A DNA stretch of 64,000 bases from Acanthochromis polyacanthus (taxonomy: Eukaryota > Chordata > Actinopteri > Pomacentridae): the NCBI RefSeq assembly GCF_021347895.1, contig NC_067117.1:21942358-22006357 (forward strand). The letters run 5' to 3'. The position numbers and the translations under genes are program-made. This document shows positions 39,183 through 49,300 of this stretch, one piece after another. The notes under the pieces are model-generated. The model did not search any database. It was given only the letters and a program-made list of their open reading frames with translations, and was not told the DNA's origin. The stretch's first letter is position 1; every line of letters starts with the position of its first letter.

Positions 39183-40252
39183 AAATTTCATGTTTTGATC
39201 ATTATCAAGTGAGAAACCTCAATCCAGACTTCTCATAAAGACGTTTGAGATTTATGCTGCTGTTATTTGTTTAGTCCAGACTAAATGACAGAAATCCACA
39301 ACTGCAATTTTATTTCAGGACTCGGTTATTAAATGTCAAAACAATCCATGTGACTCTAAAAACTCAACAGCTTTACAAACTCTAAGATTAAACTCTCAAC
39401 AAGGATCAAAAATAAGTTGGATTTCTACATGAGAGCTTTAATTCTTCTTCATCTACTTCCTGAAAAGTTTGGTCAATAAAAAAGACAAAAACTAACATTT
39501 TCAGCTGAACTAAAGACAGACATTGTGATTTTTCTGCTCACAAGTTGTGTTGTTGTAAACTTACTCTTTCAAATAAATACCCACCTAACCCCCTGGAAAC
39601 CAGTGTTTGTCCTGTTTTTGTGTCATAATGTTTTTTGAGCAACACACCGTACTATGATGTTTTTACAATGATGGTTCTACTATGAAACCAGTTTGACATG
39701 TTCAGGCGTTCTATGTGTGAAAACTCAGAGATTTCAGGTATCAGAAGGTGGTTTTCAACTTTCTTTGTTAACTTTCTGCTTCAACTTTAAACTAAATTTA
39801 CTTCACTAAGTCAGCCCTCTGGACTTCCAGTAAGCTGTGTTCCTATTGGCTGTCCAGGTGGCTGCTTGGTGTTATCAGGAACACCTGAACAGCTCAGTGT
39901 CTTCCTGCTTTATGTCTGCAGTCAAACATTTCCTCTGCTTCTCTTCACTGAACCGGGTTTGGCTCCGTTGCTTTAGTTTGTTTTTTAGGCGTTGGCTTGC
40001 AGCTTCCAGCAGTAAAATCACCTTTAATGTGTTTCTTGGTGAGTTTTAGGGCTTTGTACTGGATAGTTGTCTTGGTACATGTGGTTCTTTAGCCACAGTT
40101 AGCACAGGGTGCTAATGTGTGCAGTGATTAGTGGATTTGGTGCAGCTGAGTTGTCTTTATCTTGGCTGTAGTGAGTCTTTAGAGGTTAAAGACATAAACT
40201 ACATTAAACAAGTGTTTGACACTAACGTGTCTATGTCCCCCGCCGCAGATAT

Positions 40253-40460
40253 GGATTTGAAAGTCAAAGTCAACAAATGCTCGGTGTGACCTTGAAAATT
40301 ATGCGAAGGTCACCCAAATTGACTGGTGTCGGGGTATCATCCTAATACATGTTGACATCAAGTTTGATGAAGATCCGACAATTCCTTCATGAGATATCGC
40401 GCAGACAAGGATGTGGGACATACGCGAATACTTGGTCCCCCTCTTCGCGCGTTTGCGCGG
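40253..40460. repeat. unclassified repeat-like segment
   Basis: A compositionally distinct stretch with 'gaaggtcacccaaattgac', 'gatgaagatccgacaattcc' and 'cgcgcgtttgcgcggtgggg', resembling fish interspersed repeats. It lies inside the hAT element. I could not find its ends. Confidence 0.35.
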
Positions 40461-40846
40461 TGGGGCACAAAAAAAGCTACAGATCAGATAAATAAAAATA
40501 AATTTGTCATCCCTTTGACATCGTAGTTTCTGTTCCTAATAAAGTGACCACATGGGTGGAGCCAAGACGGAGTCTGGGTGGAGAGTTGGAGGGGTGGCGG
40601 CCTCCCCCCTCAACTCCCCCGCCACCCACCACACCTTCCCCCGCCCAACCAGTTTTTCGAAAATCCGAGTTTCGCCAGGTTTTCCCGAGTTTCTCGAGTT
40701 TCCACGAGGTTGGAGGCAGAACAAGTTGTCATGAGGAGGTGTTGAAGTCGGTGAGGATGGAGTAACTTTTTACAGCGACTGGAAGGAAGACGACTAGAAG
40801 AGCAGGGGCCTCATTTATAAAGCTTGCGTACGCACAAAAGAGGGCT

Positions 40847-40870
40847 AGAAAGTGGCGTACGCCACTTTCT
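40847..40870. repeat. perfect 24-bp palindrome
   Basis: AGAAAGTGGCGT followed by its exact reverse complement, within the Harbinger left terminal region. The half-unit recurs at 40951 and 40981. Confidence 0.95.
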
Positions 40871-41399
40871 ACGCAAAGGTTGTGATTTATAAAAACAAAC
40901 TTGGCGTGAGACCTTGATGCTTGATGCTTGCTTACGCACAAAACAGGGCTAGAAAGTGGCGTAAATCACAACCTTTGCGTAGAAAGTGGCGTACGCTGTG
41001 TTGGTTGTGATTTCTAAAAGCAAACTTGGCGTGAGAATATGCGCACCGGTGCGCCAACTTTGATGCTTGCTTAAGCACATTTTGGAGACAGAGGGAAAGG
41101 CAGTGCCGGAGGGTGAAGTGGTGAATTGAAACCAGATTGATCTCAAACCTGTATTGTTATCACATATTAGACTTATAGAGCCGGATAATCACAAACCCTC
41201 ATTGTTGTAGATATTCATATAGTGCGCCATTCCTACGACTGTATTTGCAGAATTATGTTCGTATATCAAACTTCCATCTTCAAATGATATAATAGAGCGG
41301 TGAGCAGCACTGATTGATTACTAATTTGGAAAAGGCATGTGACAATCAGTACAATCGCTGATCAAGCGGATAAATAGCGGGTGACAGCCGTGCGTAATG

Positions 41400-42060
41400 T
41401 GGCACGATGGATGCGCTGGCATTGCTGGAAGATCACGTTAAGAATGGAGAGAGATTTTAGGGTTCACGGGGGCAATTCAGATTCCCTAGAGCAGTACTCT
41501 TGGATCTATGTGCTGACCTGGGCCGTCTAGACCCACCCGCTGAAGCCATCCCGGTACAGACACAGGAGCTGACGACTCGGGGGTTTCTAACACCGGCTCC
41601 TTCCAGCGTTAAGTGGCCGACAGGTATCTGTTTTATATGAAGAATATATGAGGTTACATTTGTTGTCTAAATCCTATCTGGGTCTGATATACAGTTAAAT
41701 GATGTCCTTTAGGTCTGGGATATCACAACCATCCCTCAGCAATAATGCCAGCTGTTTTGGATGACATTATAAACTTGACCAATCAATACATCAGGTTTCC
41801 TTACACTGTGGGTGAACAGGTAAGGAAACGGCAATTTGCAGCAATGTCCGGTTTCCCAAATGTAATCGGCGTAACTGACTGCACTCATGCTGCTGTAAGG
41901 GCTCTGAGTGAAAATGAATTTGTCTATGTGAACCGAAAAATGTACATTCAATCAGTGTACAAATTATTTGTCCATTGGACATGATCATAACAAATTTAGT
42001 GGCAGGGTGGCCTGGGTCACACACGATTCATTCATCCTGACGCACAGCAGTGAAAAGACT
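41400..42060 (+). pseudogene. Harbinger (HARBI1-like) transposase remnant
   Basis: Pieces of a PIF/Harbinger DDE transposase can be read in shifting frames. A degraded N-terminal region is at 41480-41640; IMPAVLDDIINLTNQYIRFP, FPNVIGVTDCTHAAVRA (with the first catalytic D) and NEFVYVNRKMYIQSV lie at 41740-41960; and RVAWVTHDSFIL, matching the second catalytic region W-x-x-x-THDS, is at about 42007-42042 in another frame. The frame change near 41965 and the missing C-terminus make it inactive. The resemblance is to the transposon family, not to the domesticated host HARBI1 gene. Confidence 0.82.
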
Positions 42061-42350
42061 GCCGGCCGGCGCTGCGTGAAATGCCGTGGATCAGCAGCTT
42101 ATTTATATACAGATACATTCATGAGTTACTTTGCATTGACCATTCATGGTAAAATGTGGGTGTGTTGTGGGCTGAATGTGAGGCGGATCCACCTGTGCAA
42201 TCTTCCAGCTGGTGTGTGATTTATCAAGAAATTGCGTGCAGCTTGTAAACTTTTATAAATCAGGAGCGTCGGAAATCAGAGCATCAGTATTGTAAATTTC
42301 CAACGAAAATTTTGGGGGGGGCACACAGGGTGGCCAATCAGATCATGGCC

Positions 42351-42373
42351 GGGGGGGGGGGGGGGGGGGGGGG
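42351..42373. repeat. 23-base G homopolymer
   Basis: An uninterrupted G run near the right end of the hAT element. Length is unreliable in most sequencing; it can form quadruplex structure. Confidence 0.9.
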
Positions 42374-42411
42374 CACTGTCCCCTTGTGCCCCCAGGGAAG
42401 ATCCACCACTG

Positions 42412-42419
42412 CCTGTTCC
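42412..42419. repeat. 8-bp target-site duplication of the hAT element, right
   Basis: CCTGTTCC, identical to 37578-37585. Confidence 0.85.
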
Positions 42420-45400
42420 TCGCACAGTTTGCTGTGCACATTGTGAGTCGGCATGCCAATAAACTTCATGTCTTTTAAACAAAGTAAAAAAAAAGAAAAA
42501 CACAAAGAAAGAAAGAAAGTGGAGTACATTATGCTAGACTTCTCTTGCAGATCAAATGTGGGAAATGACAGCTATGGGACATTTCTTTTTGTGTCAAGTA
42601 AAGCAAAAAATTGTAGCTATAATTGAGTTCCCTTGTTTTACGTCACATTGCTTTTCCTACAATGTGACTTTTATGGACATGTGGTGTTGACGCTGAAACA
42701 TTATATCCTGCAGCCCTAACTTGGAGCTATTGTCAAATAGAGTACGTAAAATGTAATTCTTTCATCTCATTGTGTGAAAGTGCAGGTTTGCCAATGTAAC
42801 TTTTTAATGCACTTTTTCTAAATACTGCAGCTCCTCTTTCTGAGACTCACCAACAGACCAGTGATGATGCATAAATGGCTTTGCGTTTCCAAGAACATGA
42901 TACTGAATGTCTTTCTCTGGGTAATGAATTGTAGGAGCCTTCAAGAAACTGAGTGTATCTTCCAACAGCTTGATGACAACTTGGACCATCGTGTGCTGCT
43001 TTTGACCCATGCTGCATTCATTTTATTGATCCAGTATATTTCATTTTCTCTCAGTTTCTCTCATTTGTTTTGATGCTCGTCTCCTGTCTGCTTTAAGTAA
43101 CTGTTGGTTTCAGCTGAGTTAATAAAGGCTTCTCAGATTTTTTTCTTTTTAAAGTATTGGTTAGTTTAGATAGCTCAGTTTTTTTTAAAAAGTGAGACAA
43201 GTAAAAAATCACAATTACAAGCTTAGATTTGGCAATTTTCCTGATGGAACCACATGTCACATGATTCTTCCAAAGGAGTTGGAAAGCTTCTGATGATTCT
43301 TATCATTTCTGGCCGAAGAATAGTTTTGAATTTTGCACTGGAAAAGAATAACATGCCTTTCAAGCCCACCAGCACATTAACATATTGTAAAATAGTGTCA
43401 TTAAATGGTTAATAGTCTAAAATTCACACACTTTTCTTTGTAATGGTGTTTGGCCACACAAGTTTTTTTTTTTTTTTAACTAGATCAACGAATCCTGAGA
43501 TGTAACACATTTAATTCTGTTTTTGATCTTTTTTATTAAAGCTTTGATTCCCAGATCCTTGACCACACAACAGTTTGTGACAGCGCCATGAGGTTCTCTG
43601 GGTTTCATTTTGTACTGGATACGTCTGAGATGAGTTCTGCACTGTTATCCAAGACTTGTTACAAAATTAACAGATGACTCCTCTACATCTTATTGAAGGA
43701 TTATCTAACTGGCATATGGAAGAACAGTTAAGCTCAGTATCAGTGTGCTTTCAGTCTTCTTGTTTTCAGCGAGTTAGCGCTGCTGTCCTTCAGTACGGAG
43801 GTAAAAGCGAACACTTGGTAAATCCTGGCGGGGGCAGAGGAAGACGGATGGCCTCACAGGTGGGACTGTTTGTCACGCTGCTTGTCACTAGGCTGTTGAA
43901 CAACAATGGCCACATGTGATTGGTGGAGGCCACAGTGAGGGGCATGTCAATCATTCAGTGACAAACATCCATCTGGAATGCACATTCTGACCCTCCAGTC
44001 AGCCCCGACTCAATAGCAAATATTTTAAACAGCCTGCAGAAGGAAAAAATATGCCTGCTGTCTTTGGAGCTCTAAGGAGCCAGGAGACATTCCTGGTTGG
44101 AAGATTAGCTTTGTGTGCGCCACTATGTGTGCGTTTGTGGACCAGGCACAAGCTCCTTCGCTGCTTTGAAGATCAAGGTCTCTGGATTTCATGTCTTTGT
44201 GCATGCTCCATTGGAATTGATGGCTTCTCCATAACCGCCGTGACATGAAAACATCGCTAAACGCTAACTCAGCTGTTTGTGATACTGTCATGACAAATCA
44301 TCTGTTCTTTGTGTTTTTTGTATAAGTGATAAAAACAGGCCCAACACTGGTAGTAATAGCAAAATGTGATTTTATTAGACACTTCAATGCCATGTTAGAC
44401 ACTTCACTGTTTTAGCTTTGACATCGGTACAACGGTTTCAGACAGTTTGTTTCAATAAATTACTCAGAACGGCACCTCACTCCCTGTTGTCCCTTTTACA
44501 CTGGGGTGGCTTTTCCAGCAGGATCTCTGATTGGTCTTGCTGGTATAAGCATCTCTGATAGGTGCTATCAGGTGTAACCAGAGGAGCGTGTCCTCCAGCT
44601 TACCTTGATAAGGCCACTGGTTACAGAACACAGTTCAGATTGAGGGGAAAAAACACATTCATACATGAGACAATGTAACTTCTTTGACTGATTTCTGACC
44701 CAGTGTATCCAGGGACTGTGACAGTGTAAGGGAGTGTGCGACTGCATTAATCCTCTAAGTTTGGTTAGAGCACATTTCATAAGCTTCCCAAGTGTTCACA
44801 GCATGAAGCTGCACCTTTAGTTACCTCAAACATGAAACATTACTGAACTGCAGTGACGATGAGGTGGAATACTGGCCATTTGGATGCATATTACAGCAGT
44901 AACACAATGATAATATCATTCTCCCTCTTTCTTAAATTCATAGCATCGGAATTGTAGAATTAAACATTCAGTCAATTATATGTCAACGCTCTGGGGCACG
45001 CATTGATTATGAATGTGGCAGGTGTCACACAGATTATTACTGGCTTCCAAACAACAGCTGTGAGCAGCAGTTTGACCACAATCAGTTGCCGACTTGTGCC
45101 AAAGTCACTTTCTGGGACAAATTAAGAGCCCAAGTTAAATAAGAGAAGCATTTATCCGAACTAGATCGGAGCAGATTTGCAGTAATGTGTAGTATTGTGA
45201 AACTGGTGGAAGAGCCTTAATGGTACAGTATGTACTGTTGACTTTGCGTGTCAAAATATGTGGAATGTCTCCTCACACTGAGGAGGTTCCTGCATTCCTA
45301 TTAGCAGATCATGCACACAATCTGCTTGTTCATGAAGCGACTATAAAAAGTGCTTTAACTGACCGTCCACAAATATCCCACCTCGCACCATCCTACGTAC

Positions 45401-46126
45401 CAAAATAATTTACATCAAAGCTCTTCCTTCATACAATGCATGTGAATTGTGTTTCTGTAAGGCCATAGCTGGCAGCGTTTATCGGAGAACAAAAAAAAAC
45501 ATTCAAGTGCAATCAAGTGTTTTGTTTGCTATAAAAAGTGTACCAGTATCTGTCACAAAAATGTCTCTTGATATATGCAATTACAAGTTTGAGTTTTCTT
45601 TGATCATGCAATAAGGCACCGCAGCTGAATGTTGGTAAAAGCTGAAAAAGGCTGTTTTTTTTAAGAAAAATAAAAATACCATCACTCCTTTCTTTGTCAT
45701 GCACATATATTCAAACACTCTTTTGTAAAAGTTATATAATATATAATATAGGAAAACTCTTATTTACAGACAAAAGTCCCAAGGTATATTTCTCTTTTTT
45801 CTCCCCTGAACATACATATACTGTACAAGATTCCCTACATTTACATGCTTCAAATGCAAGTCACATTTTTGGAGCTAAATTTTTTATTGGTCACCTCCCA
45901 GAGGAAGATTTTAAACTATGTACAGCTGATACGCTCAGATGGGATGCCACCCACACAAGCTCCACCTTCAAACTCCGGATGCCCCCTACCTTTTACCCCT
46001 CCTGGTGTTCCCTGTCAGTCCAAATCCAGGAGGCTCAGGACTGTTCGCCTCGATTTGAGGTAGCAGTTTATTTCCCAGTGCAAACAAAAAGTAAAAGTCC
46101 ACATTTTGGGCTGGATTGAGTGTCTG
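42420..46126 (-). other. lrig1 3' UTR and intergenic flank
   Basis: Part of this is the lrig1 3' UTR. Minus-strand AATAAA hexamers at 46073-46068, 45888-45883 and 44376-44371 are candidate poly(A) signals; I cannot choose between them, though a UTR of about 1.7 kb ending near 44350 would suit the family. No other gene, RNA or element recognised; T/A runs occur near 43465 and 45490. Confidence 0.5.
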
Positions 46127-46329
46127 CTAGTCGCTGGCTCTCCTTAGAGGGGCGCTCTCATTCTGAGAGGCTCTGAGGGTGTGTCCATTGGACAGCAGAG
46201 TCTGCCTGAGCTCAGGCTCACAGTCAGTGTCGAGGCGTCCGTGGCTTGTGATGCCGGCCAGCTTCACCGGCTTGTGGAAGGAGTCTTCTTGTGATGGAGA
46301 GCTCGCCGACGTCTGTCCCGCTCTGTTCA
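46127..46329 (-). CDS. lrig1: lrig1 terminal coding exon
   Basis: A 203-bp coding part follows the acceptor TTTGACAG and ends in TAG at 46129-46127. It encodes the distal tail, with [20 protein letters not shown] aligning to the LLVSNGHLPKA block near the mammalian C-terminus. Its entry phase (1) fits only the second frame of the preceding exon. Confidence 0.88.
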
Positions 46330-49300
46330 CTGTCAAACAGAGGAAAAGAAGGTGGCAGAATGTGAGACAGGAAAAGTGAACGGCGTCACGTGTACAAAGA
46401 CAAAAAATGCGTTCAGCTCAAGGATGTGGAGGCAGAGGAATGTGTGTGTCGAGCTGCGTTGAAACGTGGAGGTGAGAATTGGGATTCAGAGGCCAATTTC
46501 GCTGGTATAACTCCTCACTGAAGCTGAATCTCAGGACAGGCCTGGACATGCACTTGGACGAGTTTGGCAGCAGAAAGAACTCTGCTGCTTTTCAGTGTTT
46601 TTAGAGAGATATCCTGAGGGGCTCTGGGCATGCAACGATAACACACTGTCAGATGCTGGTAGGAGACAATCTATCGGCAATCACGTTCAGAAGAATTTAC
46701 TTTGACATGGGCTCCTAAACTACTGACAGTTTCTCATGGCATCACCTATTAGAAGTCATATTCATGTGGGATAGGGCAGGGCTTTCGGATGTGTACTGGA
46801 TTTATGGCTACAGGCTGTTGACGTGTGTTCTGGCCATGAGGGCTATTCTTGTATGCATTAACAGTAGATTTAAACCAATGAATCACTTTACCTTTTCTGT
46901 CGTTCTGGTTCAGCTGTATCGTGTTGTGGTTTTTCGGTAACGTGGATCCTTGAATGTCCTTTCGGATCCCGTTGGGGGTTCCATTGCAAAGTGGGGTGAT
47001 GTGTGACCCTGCTTCATGCTGCTCCCCTGGGTAACAGTGCGAGTAGAGTGGGGAACAAAGTGCTGCTGGTACTCCATGCCTCCAGCAGGACCAAACCCGT
47101 GGCTCAGGTAGTCGGGATCTTTGGAGTAGCTGTTGCCGTTCTCCATACAATCTGTGCACACCACTGCACCATCGAAACCTGCAGGCAGGCAGAGGGAGAG
47201 AAAAATAAATGATTGGGAAGCAAAAAAGTCAACAACTGTATGTCAACACTGAGGTTAGAGTGTCTGCTGCAATTATTTCTGATACTGAGCAGGTCTCCAA
47301 GACAGCAGTGCTCCTTTCATCATTACGCAACCCACAGAGGGAAGTGGGAGAAACTGCTGGGCAGCGCAAACATTTGGAAGACCAAGCAGAGAGGGAACTG
47401 TCAGGTACCTGTGGTGTCTCCAACATGTCCGCTGGGCTGAGGTCCACCGCCGGCCTCCACACGGATGCACACGTCCTGCCGCTCCGACAGCGTGCCCTGA
47501 GAGGAGAGATAGCTGGGCACGTCTGGAGGAACAATGGTTTCATCTGGGAGAGACAAAAGAGTCAAAGCACAACTGTGAATTCTGTGACACAGGAGCTCAA
47601 ATAATCAGTTTCTCTACTGGAAAGCTACAACAAATATCCAGTTGGATAATCAGACAGTCATGGAAAAGTGGCAAATATGCACAGGGTAATACAATCTGCT
47701 GTTAATATTTTTTGTTTACTTTAAATGAAATATTTTTGGTTTTAGTCAATGGTTGGAAAAATATTTTTTTCAAAGAATTCGCTTTGAGCAGAACTAGAGA
47801 TGGGAATTTTTCGAAACAGTTATGTAAAAAATGACAAGTAAACCAATAATAAATTCTAAAAATTGTTAGCTGAAGTTTTGAAGCACATTACTTTTTGAGT
47901 CGTATTGTTCTCAAATATGTTGACATAACCTTGTAGTTGAACACGTTTCTAGTTTTAAGTTTTGTACAAATCGACAGCTTCCTTATAAGACATTGAGGAT
48001 GTGTTCCAGTATCTATACTACCATAATATATGGATGCCACAAATAGATCTAATATGTCCCAGTACAAGGCATGTCAAATTTAGTATTTCATTACTACCAA
48101 GATGTCCAACCATATCTAGTCAGATTTTGCAGTATGCAAGCCAGGATACTTTTCTTGCAGATCTGACCAGTTCTGTCGCAAGAATCAAAGAGTTTGGCAC
48201 GAGTATAAACAAGTTTGAGCTGCCGAGAACACACAGGAATCAGCTCATTTCACAACACAGACTGTGATAGATATATATGAGGCAGGCGTATTATGGCAAA
48301 GTTGTATCTCCCAGCTGTACGCATACTGAAACACTGCATACTTAGTAAGGCAAACTGGAACATGTAATTGAAGTGAAAAGACCAAGTATATAATTCGAAA
48401 CAGTACATTTTTGCCTACAACAGAAGGACAGAGTAGATCCCAGCTCACCTGTGTTTGTCACACTACACTCCTCACTCTTTTTCCTGGTCTGGTAGATGAT
48501 GCACACCCACACCAGCGACGTCACCACAATACTCGTAACCACGGCGATGACAATGATGCCGATAGTGACCGTGCTCGGACCCGCCGGCGGGGTGCAGGGG
48601 TTCCTGCGCTGAGTGACCACCAGCTGGCTGTGAGCGCGCTCTGTGCCCAGGGTGTTGGACATGAGGCAGGTGTAGCGGCCGGCGTCCTCCAGCGAGGCAG
48701 AACCGATGACCAGCAGCTGGTTTCCTGGAGTGAAGTGGTGTCTGTCGGAGGGGCGCAGCAGTTGGTCGTTGCGCAGCCAGGTGATGCGCGGAGGCGGGCT
48801 GCCGAGGGCTTTACACTGCAGGGCCACCGTGTCCCCGACCACCACGCTGCGATCCTCCAGGTCCTGGGCCAGGTGGGGCGTTTCTATGGAAGATAGGGGT
48901 TCTCATAAAAAGCCTGAAGGCTGCAGGATTCCTGAGGTCAGTGATTTGTATTATTCCATTGTTATTCTACAGCATCGAAAGGTTTAGGTTTCTGTACTCA
49001 AGTTGCTGCTTCAGCTCTGTTTGTTCACAGTATCGATTACAGACTGTGGGATCCTGGTGATTCAGTTGGCTGGACCGAGCACAAACTGACGTACTGAGTT
49101 TGATGTCCAACCGCTGAAATCTTATCTCACGATGACACTCTCATTCAGCAGTGATATTTATACATCTGAGGTCATATCTGTAATGCTGACAAATTCTGAA
49201 ATCTGTCATCTTTACACTTTTTTTTGTCATTGCAGCACACATACAAGGTTTCTCTCGGGACAGAACAATGTTTTCTGTGTTTCCCCGGCAACTTCACATT

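Larger units (their letters stand above)
40806..42267 (+). mobile_element. PIF/Harbinger-type element, degraded, nested in the hAT
   Basis: The left end GGGCCTCATTTATAAA and the right end (reverse complement GCTCCTGATTTATAAA) are imperfect inverted repeats, continuing into GCGTACGCAC-like motifs at the left and TTGCGTGCAGC at the right. The left subterminal region is duplicated (40822-40859 and 40926-40963) and includes a perfect 24-bp palindrome. A broken Harbinger transposase lies in the right half. No 3-bp target duplication is visible, so the ends may be eroded. Confidence 0.78.
37586..42411. mobile_element. 4.8-kb non-autonomous hAT-type element carrying a host gene copy
   Basis: The left end CAGAGGCAGATC and the reverse complement of the right end CAGTGGTGGATC form imperfect 12-bp terminal inverted repeats. 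Both continue into a similar G-rich GGGGGCACAGGGGA / GGGGGCACAAGGGGA block. They are flanked by the identical 8-bp duplication CCTGTTCC, the hallmark of hAT insertion. Inside lie a nicotinamide riboside kinase pseudogene (38318-38707), a degenerate roughly 60-bp tandem repeat, an unclassified repeat at 40253-40460 and a PIF/Harbinger remnant (40806-42267). No hAT transposase frame was seen, so any movement needed an enzyme supplied from elsewhere. It inserted in the space between the slc25a26 and lrig1 3' ends. Confidence 0.75.

Noticed and set aside
41745..41984. Domesticated HARBI1-like gene
   Set aside because: Frames are broken, transposon inverted ends surround it, and the C-terminal half is missing, so it is a transposon remnant.
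48411..48896. 161-codon plus-strand open frame
   Set aside because: Antisense shadow of the GC-rich lrig1 Ig3 exon; no domain resemblance.
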